Below, one piece after another: positions 27,288-36,227 of a stretch of 64,000 bases of DNA (the stretch's first letter is position 1; every line of letters starts with the position of its first letter). The stretch comes from Deltaproteobacteria bacterium (GTDB lineage: Bacteria > Myxococcota_A > UBA9160 > UBA4427), in assembly GCA_016713665.1 (NCBI GenBank), contig JADJOR010000005.1:682001-746000 (forward strand), written 5' to 3'. A program made the position numbers and the translations under genes. The notes below the pieces were generated by a model that saw only the letters and a list, made by a program, of their open reading frames with translations, was not told where the DNA came from and did no database searches.

Positions 27288-30200
27288 TCATTCGAGTGGA
27301 CGAATCGCGTCCGCAGGCGAGCAGAGGTCGATCGCCGCGGTGTGTCTCGGCTGGCGCTCCCGCGGAGCGTCGAGGCTTCCTCGATCTCGTCGTTCGTTCG
27401 CGGGGCCTCTTCGGCATCGGAGAAACGCGAGTCCCAGCGTGGCCGCCGCCAGCCCGGCTCCGATCCCCGGCTCCGGCAGCGCGATGGGCCGAAGCGACAG
27501 CACGTCGAACCGACTGTCGACCAGAGCCCCCGCGCTATCGAAGCAGTGAACCCGGACCAGCTCTGCCGTGAACCCGTACGTGACGCAGCGCGTGTCGCCC
27601 GAGCCGTACGCCGTCACCTGGACGTGGCCGCCGCCCGTCCCCTGCGTATTGAAGTTCTCGAAGGTGAGGTCGTAGGTTCCGAGCGCGATCCGCGTCGCGG
27701 TCGGGGCGAGCCCGGCCGGGTTGAAGGCGTAGAGCGGGAAAGGCGTGTAGGGCGACGTCGCAAATTGCTGATTGGCCCAGGCGAAGGCCAGGCCCTCGTC
27801 CTGCGATCTCGGTCGCAGGTAGAGGACGGTGTACGCGCTATCGGCGGGATTGCCCGCGGCGTCGAAGCACAAAACGTCGACCGAATCGAGGCCCCAGGAT
27901 CCGACCTTGCAGCGCCGATTCCCGGGGCCGTAGGCCGTGACCTGTACGTGGCCGCCTCCCGCCGCGATCTCGCTCGCGCCGTTCCAGGTCATTCCGTAGA
28001 CGCCCGGCCCGAAGCGCTGCGCCGTGATCGCGCCGCCGACGGGATTGTTCGAGTACAAGGAGTTCGGCGTGTAGCTCGGCGAGGTCGAGTCGTTGGCCCA
28101 GGCATAAAGGACCGCCTTCGTGCTCGTCCGCTTCTTCAGGTAGAGCACGCTGAATTGCTGATCCGAGGCGACGCCGGCGGCGTTGAAGCAATGGACTCGA
28201 GCCCAGGCCGAATCCCAAAACACAACATTGCAGTAGCCGCCCGAGGTCCCGGTCTGGGATACCTGGACGTTGCCGCCGTCCGCGATCACCTCGAAGCCCG
28301 GGAAGGAGACGTCGTAGATCCCGACGCCGGCGCGAACGACGCTCGCCGTGGCGCCCGTGACGGAGTTGTAGGAGTAGAAGGGATTGACTTCGTAGGCGGG
28401 ATTGGTCGGCTCGTTGGCCAGGGCGAAGGCGTAGTCCTGGGCCCAGGTCATCGGGCTGCCGAGGTAGAGGAAGGCGGCGCCTTCGCCGTCTTCGCCGTCG
28501 TCATAGCCACGGGCCCCTACGATGACGTCGTCGAATCCGTCGCCGTTGACGTCGCCAGCCGTCGAGACCGATTCGCCCAGAATGGCACCCGCTTGATTGC
28601 TGGTGAGGCGGGCGTGGGCCGTCGCCGGATTGCCATGCGCGATTCCACTGGGACCGCCCAGGAATACGACGGCCGCCCCTTCGTCGCTCTCGCCTTCGTC
28701 ATACAAGAAGGCCCCTACGATGACGTCGTCGAACCCGTCGCCGTTGACGTCGCCGGCCGTCGAGACCGAGCGGCCCAGGTAGGCCCCCGCTTGATTGCTG
28801 GTGAGGCGGGCGTGGGCTGTTGCCGGATTGCCATGCGCGATCCCACCGGGATCGCCCAGGAACAAGAAGGCCGCCCCTTCGTCGACCTCGCCGTCGTCAT
28901 ACGCTTCGGCTCCGACGATCACGTCGTCGAAGCCGTCGCCATTGACGTCGCCGGCCGCTGAGACCGATCCGCCCAGAAGGGCATTCGCTTGGTTGCTGGT
29001 GAGGCGGGCGTGAGCCGTCGCGGGATTGCCATGCGCGATCCCGCCGGGACCGCCCAGGAACACAAAGGCGGCACCTTCGAGAGACTCGCCGTCGTCATAC
29101 GTGAAGGCTCCGACGATGACGTCGCCGAATCCGTCGCCGTTGACGTCGCCGGCCGTCGAGACAGAAATGCCCAGGGCGGCACCCGCTTGATTGCTGGTGA
29201 GGCGGGCGTGGGCCGTCGCTGGGTTGCCATGCGCGATCCCGCTGGGACCGCCCAGGAACACGAAGGCGGCGCCTTCACCGCTCTCGCCGTCGTCATAGCC
29301 ACGGGCCCCTACGATGACGTCGTCGAATCCGTCGCCGTTGACGTCGCCAGCCGTCGAGACCGATTCGCCCAGAATGGCACCCGCTTGATTGCTGGTGAGG
29401 CGGGCGTGGGCCGTCGCCGGATTGCCATGCGCGATTCCACTCGGGACCCCCAGGAATACGAAGGCCGCCCCTTCTTCGGCTCGCCTTCGTCGTACAAGAA
29501 GGCCCCCTACGATGACGTCGTCGAACCCGTCGCCGTTGGCGTCGCCGGCCGTCGAGACCGAGCGGCCCAGGTAGGCCCCCGCTTGATTGCTGGTGAGGCG
29601 GGCGTGGGCTGTTGCCGGATTGCCATGCGCGATCCCACCGGGATCGCCCAGGAACAAGAAGGCCGCCCCTTCGTCGACCTCGCCGTCGTCATACGCCTCG
29701 GCTCCGACGATCACGTCGTCGAACCCGTCGCCGTTGACGTCGCCGGCGTTCGAGACGGAATTGCCCAGGTTGGCGAAAATCTGATCCCCCGCGATCCGCC
29801 CAATCGCCACCTCCGAAATCAACGGATCGACCACGATCGGATAGGTCGCCCCCTCATCCCCGACCTCGATCGCAAACCGCCTATCGTCGACCATCCTGAA
29901 CGCGACCTCGAGCGCATCCCCTTCCGCATCGAACGCCGCGAGCTTTCCGTAGTCGAGCGCGCGCCCCGCCTCCGTCGCGAAGCGCAGATCCGCGCCCCGC
30001 TGCGAGACCCGCGCCCCCGCGAGCGAGAGCTCGAGCCGCAGCGCGCCGCTTCCCGCCGGCCGCTCGGTCAACGTGAAGCCCTGCTCGAGCCCGGCCGGTG
30101 TGTTCTCGTACCACTCGACGAGTCCGGCGCGCCGGATCTCGACGCGGCCCGCTTCGCTCGCGATCTCGCCGGGCGCGAGCGCTTCGGCCGACGCGCCGCG

Positions 30201-30575
30201 GCCGAGGGCGGCGAGGCGTAATTCGAGCAGCTGCGGGCTGGCTTCGGCCGTGCGGTCGTGGATGCGGATGCCGGATGCGTCGAAGTAGGTGCGCAGGGCG
30301 TGGGCGCGGTTGGGGGCCTGGAGGCCTTCGGCGTTCGCGCTTGCGTGGTATTCGGATTCGGCGATGTGGCGCTGGGCGGCGGCGAGCCAGGGTTCGGGTG
30401 CGCCGGGCGTGTCGGACATTTCGGACATTTCGGATGCAAGGCCTGGCGCTGCGGCGGCTGCTGCGTGTCGATCCATCCCGTCGGATGCAGGAAGCCGGGA
30501 TGCATTCCAGGCGATCGCTCCGGCGGTGAGGACGACGACGGAGAGGAAGATCGAGCGAACCATCGAAGCCGTCAT
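27288..30575 (-). CDS. FG-GAP beta-propeller surface protein with three-fold C-terminal module and PEP-CTERM-like motif
   Basis: A 1095-residue exported protein. The ATG at 30575 is preceded by GGAGGT; the frame is open slightly further but has no better site. After a signal helix (SIFLSVVVLTAGAIAW) comes the shared N-terminal module, then exactly seven FG-GAP units of 66 residues, nearly identical to one another. About 710-1030 repeats the 108-residue module three times (YAWAND, HVQVTAYG, CFDAAGNPAD). The sorting signal is ALPEPGIGAGLAAATLGLAFL then RCRR, but 38 more residues follow, unusual for PEP-CTERM. One propeller unit reads LLVRRRRAE instead of the AFLYDEGES consensus because of compensating indels. 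It ends 56 bases before the next gene. Confidence 0.88.
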   Translation of the reverse strand: MTASMVRSIFLSVVVLTAGAIAWNASRLPASDGMDRHAAAAAAPGLASEMSEMSDTPGAPEPWLAAAQRHIAESEYHASANAEGLQAPNRAHALRTYFDASGIRIHDRTAEASPQLLELRLAALGRGASAEALAPGEIASEAGRVEIRRAGLVEWYENTPAGLEQGFTLTERPAGSGALRLELSLAGARVSQRGADLRFATEAGRALDYGKLAAFDAEGDALEVAFRMVDDRRFAIEVGDEGATYPIVVDPLISEVAIGRIAGDQIFANLGNSVSNAGDVNGDGFDDVIVGAEAYDDGEVDEGAAFLFLGDPGGIAHGNPATAHARLTSNQAGAYLGRSVSTAGDANGDGFDDVIVGGLLVRRRRAEEGAAFVFLGVPSGIAHGNPATAHARLTSNQAGAILGESVSTAGDVNGDGFDDVIVGARGYDDGESGEGAAFVFLGGPSGIAHGNPATAHARLTSNQAGAALGISVSTAGDVNGDGFGDVIVGAFTYDDGESLEGAAFVFLGGPGGIAHGNPATAHARLTSNQANALLGGSVSAAGDVNGDGFDDVIVGAEAYDDGEVDEGAAFLFLGDPGGIAHGNPATAHARLTSNQAGAYLGRSVSTAGDVNGDGFDDVIVGAFLYDEGESDEGAAVVFLGGPSGIAHGNPATAHARLTSNQAGAILGESVSTAGDVNGDGFDDVIVGARGYDDGEDGEGAAFLYLGSPMTWAQDYAFALANEPTNPAYEVNPFYSYNSVTGATASVVRAGVGIYDVSFPGFEVIADGGNVQVSQTGTSGGYCNVVFWDSAWARVHCFNAAGVASDQQFSVLYLKKRTSTKAVLYAWANDSTSPSYTPNSLYSNNPVGGAITAQRFGPGVYGMTWNGASEIAAGGGHVQVTAYGPGNRRCKVGSWGLDSVDVLCFDAAGNPADSAYTVLYLRPRSQDEGLAFAWANQQFATSPYTPFPLYAFNPAGLAPTATRIALGTYDLTFENFNTQGTGGGHVQVTAYGSGDTRCVTYGFTAELVRVHCFDSAGALVDSRFDVLSLRPIALPEPGIGAGLAAATLGLAFLRCRRGPANERRDRGSLDAPRERQPRHTAAIDLCSPADAIRPLE
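28465..29775 (-). repeat. Tandem 198-bp FG-GAP coding repeats, seven units
   Basis: The propeller section of the preceding gene consists of 198-bp units. Units 1, 2 and 3 (gene order) are close to units 5, 6 and 7: the sequence from 28501 recurs from 29293, an offset of 792 bases, exactly four units, over roughly 450 bases with few differences. This looks like block duplication or gene conversion inside one propeller. Confidence 0.9.
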
Positions 30576-30589
30576 GGGGGACCTCCGAG

Positions 30590-32752
30590 TCATGATTCGA
30601 GGATTGAAGGGTTTGCGCTGCGCGGATCATTCGATCGATGCGCCCGCCGCAGCCGTCGCATGCGCCCCGCGATCCCGAGCACGCCGAGCGCGATCCCTGC
30701 GGTGAACCCGGGCTCGGGAAGCTCGATCTCGATCGCTCCGAGGTCGCAGACGTCCGCGCCGATTCCGTCGCCGTCGATCGTGCGTGCGGTCCCGAGCTGA
30801 TCGTCGGCGAGACATTCCGAACCCTCGGAACCCGCGTCGATCAAGGGGCTTTCGGGCAGCGGGAACTGCGCCGCGCTCTGCGGCGTTCGGACGAGGGCGG
30901 AGAGGCCGAGGGGTACGTCGACGACGTCTTCGGGCTTGGTGAGCCCGCAGCTCGCATCGCTGCTCGCGTTGAATCCCTCCTCGGCGACCGTCAGCGTCGG
31001 GCCCAGGATGCAGGCGGGCGTTCCTTCGAAGGCGCTCTGGATGAATTCGACGAAGTGGGTCCCCGAGAACGTTCCGGCGGCGAGCGCCGTGCCTGAAGCG
31101 CTCGTCACCGTCGCGTGATGGAAGGTCGCGTTGCAGTTGAAGACCGAGACCTGGTCGTCCTGGTTGCCCGCGATCGTCGTGTTCTCGATCCGGGCCGAGA
31201 GGCAGTTTCCGAGCTCGAGGCCGCCGGTGACGGGAGCGAGGTTGTCGACGATGGCGCTCTGCCGGATCTCGGCGATGGGCGACGATCCGCCGGCCGAGGT
31301 CGAGGCGCTCGCGATGCCCCCGGCGCGCGCGTTCGTGAAGCCCAGGGCCCGCGCCTCGTTGTCGGCGACGAGGCAGCGATCCATCACGAGGGAGCGGCGG
31401 TTCATGATGCCGCCTGCGAGGTTGGCGAGGTTGCCGGTGATCGCGCAGTCGCTGAGGGTGAGGGCGCCGGCGTTCTCGATGCCGCCGCCGGTCGGGGCGA
31501 GCGGGGTCACCGCTGCGCCGCCGCGGATCGTGAGCCCGGAGATCGAGACGTCGGGCTCGGCTCCGCCGCTGCGGATGTCGAAGACGCGATCGCGCGCGAC
31601 GCTGCCGTCGACGATGGTATCGGCGGCGCCCGCGCCTGCGATCTCGACGTCGTCCGTGATGTCGAGGTCGCCGGTCGCGGCGGCGTCCTCGTCGGCGCCC
31701 TCGCGCGTCAGCGCGTAGAGGCCCGCCGGAACGATGATGCGCTGCAGTCCGGGCAGCGCGTTCGATTCCTGGATCGCCGCGCGCAGGCTGCAGAGGTCGC
31801 CCTGAGCGCTGCATGCGCCGTTGCCGGGTACGAGATCCGTTCGATCGAGGGGGGTATCGACGTGGAAGGTCTCAGGCTCGACGTAGACCTCGAAGAGGTC
31901 GAAATCGACGGAGCCCGTGGCGGATTCAAAGGAAGGAGGCGGAGACAGAAAGGTCTGTCCCCTGAGAACGAAACCACCCGGGACGACGCCCAGTACATCC
32001 AAGGGGATCGGGAGAGAAACCTCGATCGGCGCCCATCCACTTTGATCGAGGATCGCCGTGAAGGTCGCGGCCTCGTGGTCCACGACGAAGTCGATGGTTG
32101 CGGCACCCCGATAGCCAGGGAGCTCGGCTACTTGAGCTGCTGAGACCTGCGTACTGACGGTTTGAATTCCAGCGATATCGAACGCGTCGAAGGTGGTGAT
32201 TCCGAACGATGCGTCGAGGGGGGCGCCTGACGCGGGCCGCCCGAAGCCGATGCCCGCAAACGCAATGCGATATCCAGGCGTCGACGTGACCCACTCCGCC
32301 TGGATTCCCATTGCGAGTCGCGGGTGGGTGGTCGTGGGGGCCGGGTTGAAGAGGATGTTCCGGATGCGACCTCGGAGCGCGAAGCTGCGCGATCCGATCG
32401 TGCTGCCCGCCAAGGCGAGCCCATTCTGCTTGGTGTCGCTTTCAGGAAGCGTGGAGCCCGTCCCCGTGACGGAAAAGCTCCCGACGAGCGTCGTCCCGCT
32501 CAAAGCGAAGGAGGCGAAGCCACCACCTGAGCTCAACCCCGACGCCCCGATGGTGTCGACCTCGGGTGTCGTCGGGAAGTCCAGCTCGCTCTGGAAGTCC
32601 TCCTGGTAGACGAGCCGGGAGGGCTCGATCGTGAAGGCCGATGCGAGATTCGCCGTCAGGACGAGCAGCGAGAAGGCGACGATCGTGCGGGCTGCGACTC
32701 GATGCGGAATCGAGGGCCGGTGATCCGCCGAATAGCGCGATCGAATGGGCAT
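30590..32752 (-). CDS. CSLREA-type right-handed beta-helix protein with PEP-CTERM-like tail
   Basis: A 720-residue exported protein. The ATG at 32752 has GGAGG 7 bases upstream; the signal peptide is RTIVAFSLLVLTANLASA. The first 300 residues are a beta-sandwich with EDFQSELDFP resembling choice-of-anchor domains. Around residue 319 is CSLRAAIQESNAL, the CSLREA-box, then a right-handed parallel beta-helix (GGIENAGALTLSDCAITGN and similar turns) and a closing CDLGAIEIE strand. The tail is LPEPGFTAGIALGVLGIAG then RMRRLRR plus about 13 residues. Its stop is 14 bases before the next start, making it the likely first gene of the surface-protein operon. Such proteins are adhesins or passenger-like surface structures; the ligand is unknown. 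Confidence 0.88.
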   Translation of the reverse strand: MPIRSRYSADHRPSIPHRVAARTIVAFSLLVLTANLASAFTIEPSRLVYQEDFQSELDFPTTPEVDTIGASGLSSGGGFASFALSGTTLVGSFSVTGTGSTLPESDTKQNGLALAGSTIGSRSFALRGRIRNILFNPAPTTTHPRLAMGIQAEWVTSTPGYRIAFAGIGFGRPASGAPLDASFGITTFDAFDIAGIQTVSTQVSAAQVAELPGYRGAATIDFVVDHEAATFTAILDQSGWAPIEVSLPIPLDVLGVVPGGFVLRGQTFLSPPPSFESATGSVDFDLFEVYVEPETFHVDTPLDRTDLVPGNGACSAQGDLCSLRAAIQESNALPGLQRIIVPAGLYALTREGADEDAAATGDLDITDDVEIAGAGAADTIVDGSVARDRVFDIRSGGAEPDVSISGLTIRGGAAVTPLAPTGGGIENAGALTLSDCAITGNLANLAGGIMNRRSLVMDRCLVADNEARALGFTNARAGGIASASTSAGGSSPIAEIRQSAIVDNLAPVTGGLELGNCLSARIENTTIAGNQDDQVSVFNCNATFHHATVTSASGTALAAGTFSGTHFVEFIQSAFEGTPACILGPTLTVAEEGFNASSDASCGLTKPEDVVDVPLGLSALVRTPQSAAQFPLPESPLIDAGSEGSECLADDQLGTARTIDGDGIGADVCDLGAIEIELPEPGFTAGIALGVLGIAGRMRRLRRAHRSNDPRSANPSILES

Positions 32753-32860
32753 GGGAGATCCTCCGACCGAGCTGCCGCGTAAAAAGGGCATCGCTCGGCT
32801 CTGGAGGAATGTGACCGGCCTGAATCGGGCTGGGACGCCGAAGGAACGCCTCTCGGCGAG

Positions 32861-32882
32861 AGCTGAAGTTCTGCTGAAGTTC
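32861..32882. promoter_or_regulatory. 22-bp element GTTC-N7-GTTC, copy 2
   Basis: Same element as at 21308, in the same orientation relative to its minus-strand target, 109 bases upstream of the beta-helix gene start. It lies in the 285-bp gap between that gene and the divergent OmpA-type gene, so it is in the right place to control the surface-protein operon. Confidence 0.5.
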
Positions 32883-33037
32883 GAGCGGTTACTGGACACC
32901 CGCTGGGCGCGGCTCGATGGCCCGAGGGATCGATCGAGGGGCCTTTCGTCGCAGCCTCGTCGAGTGTCCTCGCGTAAGCTGGCTCCAGTCGGGGAGCGCC
33001 GGACCGGGCAAGCTGTCCCGAGACAGGAGGGTCGTTC

Positions 33038-34292
33038 ATGGGTCGCAGACTTTCGTCCGGGTCGTGGGTCGCCGCGTGGGTGGTCGCAGGGTGTTGGGCC
33101 GGGGCCTCTGCCCTCGAGCAGGCGGCCGACCCGGCGCAGGCCCCGCCCGAGCGCGTCGACTATCTGACGTTTGCGCGCGGCACCGTCCCCGTCCGCGTGT
33201 CCGAGGCGGCCACGGCCAACGGCGTCACGATCGAGAAGTCGCTCCTAGCCATCGACGGCAACCCGGCTGGATACACCCTCTCCATGAAGTTCGTGCCGGC
33301 GACGGCGGAAGCCGAGTTCACGTATCGCCTGCCGGCGCTGACCACGTTCGACCGGTTCGCCGTGCCCAACGTCCTCGAAACACCCAGCGCGGGCTCCACC
33401 TTCACCCGCCTGGTCGAAGTCCGGCTCGCCGTCCGGTCCCGACACCGGATTCGTGCTGCTGGGATCGGCGACGCTCACCACGCACGAAGGCGCGCGGCAT
33501 GCTGACCGAGCTGACCATCGCGTCGAGGACGCCCGTCCGCTTCGTCAAGCTCCGCCTGGTAGGCGGCATCCGGGTCGAACGCGAAGGATCGTTCTTCGAG
33601 TTCTCCGAGATCATCGGCAACGGCACACAGGAAGTGCTGCCCCGTTCCGACGCATTCTCGGGCGGATGGCGGGGCGCGGCGTCGCCATTCGCCTGCGGCA
33701 GGACGCCGCGGTGACGGGCTGCTACGACGATGGCGGCGTGCTGACCGGGACCGTGACCGGCGATCTCCTGAGCGCGGTCGGCGAAGACAGCCGCACCGGC
33801 GTGAAGAGCCTGTTCCTGCTCACGGTACTCGACGACGACGCGCTGCTGGGCGTGCGGTCGACCAACGGCGCGCCATTCCGGGTGTACGCCGGCGCCGCAA
33901 CCAGAGACCCAACGCGAAGTGTCCGGCTCCGCCTGCGCCGTCACTCGGCTGCTGGATCGGTGATCCACGGGATCACGTTCGGGTACGACTCGGCCGAGAT
34001 CCGGCCCGAGTCCGAGCCGGTGCTCGCGATGCTGTACGCGGGCCTGCGCGATGATGCGAGTGCCAAAGTGATCATCGAAGGCCATACCTCGTCGGAAGGC
34101 ACGGAGGTCTACAACCGCTCGCTTTCGGAGCGGCGCGCCGCCGCGGTGGTGGCCGAGCTGACGCGCCGGGGATTGGCGACGGCGCGGCTGTCCGCGGTCG
34201 GCGCCGGGGAATCCCGGCCGATCGCCCCCAACACCGACGAGACGGGCCGCTCCCTGAATCGCCGCGTCGAAGTGCGCTGCCAGGCGTCCTGA
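33038..34292 (+). pseudogene. OmpA-family peptidoglycan-binding protein with several frameshifts
   Basis: The start is sound: AGGAGGG precedes ATG 33038, and the first 130 codons give a signal peptide (VAAWVVAGCWAGASA) and a beta-rich region. Near 33420 the sense moves to another frame (SPSGPDTGFVLLGSAT), near 33490 to a third (MLTELTIASRTPVRFVKL), and near 33670 back (RLRQDAAVTGCYDDGG). The last frame holds a full OmpA-C domain: ITFGYDSAEIRPESEPVL, then EGHTSSEGTEVYNRSLSERRA. At least three indels are needed, so this is probably a real pseudogene, though errors cluster elsewhere too. An intact version would be a periplasmic or outer-membrane protein tethered to peptidoglycan. It is divergent from the surface-protein operon. 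Confidence 0.8.
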
Positions 34293-34421
34293 AACGAGCG
34301 ATCTGCGATCGGGGTACGGTGAGCAGGCGTGCGTACGGATCGCGACGCTGCCGGACGGCTCGCTCCTGACGCGTGATCATCCGCGCGCTCCGCGCCGGGC
34401 GGCGCCCGACGGGCGCTGCGA

Positions 34422-35735
34422 TCATCGCGTCGACGTTCGCTTGCTCCGAGCGCGTTGCGGAGAAGGACGTTGCCGCGTGTGTCGACCGGGAGACCCGGGA
34501 TCGATCCGAACGCTACCCGATCGACGCCATGACCCGAGTCCGTCCCCGTAAGTCGATCGCGCGGGCCGGACCGTACGGCTCGGGCGATTCAGGACGAGGA
34601 TCTTCGTCGTCGGAAGGGAGTTGAAGCGCGTCGCGCTGGCGCTCGTGTAGGCACCCATCATCTTTGCGACGACGAGGTCCCCGATCTCGAGCTCCGGCAG
34701 CGCGATCTCCTCGGCCACGACGTCGATGCTGTCGCAGGTCGGACCCGCCAGAACCGACGCGCGTGTCGGTCCGCGGCGCGCGACCGTGATCGGATAGCTC
34801 GTATGATCGTAGATCCGCCCGCTGAAGGAGCCGTACACGCCGTCGTCGAGGAAGTACCAGGGTATGCCGCTGCGCTCGGCCTTTCCGATCACCGTCGAGA
34901 GGCCGGTCATCGCCGGGGCCGCGAGGAACCGACCGGGCTCTGCGAACACGCTCGTCCCGGCCGGGAGCCGCGAGAGCGCGCGTCGAATCGGCGCACAGAA
35001 TTCCCCGATCGACGGAGCATTCCCGTCGTAGCTCACCGGAAACCCGCCGCCGATGTCGAGCACGGCGAGCCGCCGCCCGCCCGCCTCGGCGTGAGCTCGA
35101 ATCATCGCGTTGCACGCATCGATCGCGTGGACGTGGGCGTCGGGCGTCGCGGATTGCGATCCGACGTGAAAACAGAGGCCCTCGATCCGCACGCCCGATT
35201 TCGCGGCCCGCGCGAGCAGGCCCTCGACGTCTCCGGGCTGGCAGCCGAACTTCCTCGACAGATCGCAACGGGCGTCGGGGCTCCGAAAGCTCACGCGGAG
35301 CAGGAACTCGGCTCGATCGCGAAACGCCACCATCTTGTCGATCTCGTGTGCGTTGTCGACGACGAACGTCGTGACGCCGAATCGCAATGCCGCGACCACG
35401 TCTCGCGGTCGCTTGATCGGATGGGTGTGAATCGTTCGTCGGGGACCGACGCCAGCGGCTCGCAGCAGATCGATCTCGCCCTCGCTCGCGATCTCGAAAT
35501 GGGCGCCTTGCTGCGCCAACGACTCGATCGCGGCGACCTCCGGAAGCGCCTTGATCGCGTAGTGCAGCCGGACGCCGGGGAGCGCATCCGCCAGGGCACG
35601 ATACTGGGCGCCCAGGACCCCGCAGTCGAGCACCAGCAAGGGCGACCCGTGCCGCGCGACGAGGCTCGACCAGTCCGGGTCTCGAACGGGCACGGCCATG
35701 GGACGGACAGGACTGGGCGCGGGGAACGATCGCAT
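34422..35735 (-). CDS. Ornithine/lysine/diaminopimelate-type PLP decarboxylase (group IV)
   Basis: The first 380 residues are a complete fold-III PLP decarboxylase: YAIKALPE with the Schiff-base Lys, CFHVGSQ, LDIGGGFP, FAEPGRF, the active-site GPTCDSID and YTSASATRFNS. The CDS motif and length point to ornithine (or lysine) decarboxylase making putrescine or cadaverine rather than DAP decarboxylase. GAGGAG lies 8 bases before ATG 35735. The open frame continues about 55 residues past the expected end as Arg/Ser-rich sequence without family character. A TGA at 34589-34591, exactly where the family ends, lies one frame over, so an indel near 34.6 kb has probably extended the frame. Upstream lie 600 bases without genes. 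Confidence 0.88.
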   Translation of the reverse strand: MRSFPAPSPVRPMAVPVRDPDWSSLVARHGSPLLVLDCGVLGAQYRALADALPGVRLHYAIKALPEVAAIESLAQQGAHFEIASEGEIDLLRAAGVGPRRTIHTHPIKRPRDVVAALRFGVTTFVVDNAHEIDKMVAFRDRAEFLLRVSFRSPDARCDLSRKFGCQPGDVEGLLARAAKSGVRIEGLCFHVGSQSATPDAHVHAIDACNAMIRAHAEAGGRRLAVLDIGGGFPVSYDGNAPSIGEFCAPIRRALSRLPAGTSVFAEPGRFLAAPAMTGLSTVIGKAERSGIPWYFLDDGVYGSFSGRIYDHTSYPITVARRGPTRASVLAGPTCDSIDVVAEEIALPELEIGDLVVAKMMGAYTSASATRFNSLPTTKILVLNRPSRTVRPARSTYGDGLGSWRRSGSVRIDPGSPGRHTRQRPSPQRARSKRTSTR

Positions 35736-36059
35736 CGGTTCGGCTCCTCGTTGTTCGTTCGAGGAGACGTCGCGCGCGGGGAATCGATATCGCCCGCGGA
35801 TCGAACTTCAGGCCGAAGCCCGGAGCCGGGCCCGGCCGGGCAGAGCCGGGCAGTACCGATTCCGGACCGGAGACGGGTGTTTTCGAACTCGGCCGACTCG
35901 CGTCGAGGGGAAGCGGTTCCCGTCGGCGAGAGCGCGGCGCCCCGGATCGCTCCGATGCATTCCGATGGAGCGAATCGGAAAGCATGACCTCTCTCGACAT
36001 CCCGGGAAGCCATGCTCGGGGCGTGTCCCCCTACGGATCGGTCGTGGCGGGATCGGACT

Positions 36060-36103
36060 GGTCCGACAACATTCCGGAGAGATTCCGGACAGCTTCCGGA
36101 GAA
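36060..36103. promoter_or_regulatory. TTCCGGA iteron, three copies at 11-bp spacing
   Basis: TTCCGGA occurs at 36072, 36083 and 36094, exactly one helical turn apart, with a degraded fourth unit (GGTCCGAC) at 36060. TCCGGA is itself palindromic. The array is about 340 bases upstream of the decarboxylase start and could bind a regulator along one face of the DNA. No binding protein is identified. Confidence 0.45.
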
Positions 36104-36227
36104 CGGGGATCGCTCACGATTCTGCTCACGGGCTCGAGGAAGCGACTGCGGGTCTTCATGAACTGGAGCCGAGTCCAGATGACTCATGAGCAAAATGGAC
36201 TGATCGCCCAAATCGACAGGCGGTCCC

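Noticed and set aside
28465..29775. Regular repeats that might suggest a CRISPR or satellite array.
   Set aside because: Units are 198 bp, in frame, without unique spacers, and encode FG-GAP blades.
32917..33714. Plus-strand open frame as an independent gene.
   Set aside because: Only its middle part (from 33499) is meaningful, and that belongs to the frameshifted OmpA-type gene.
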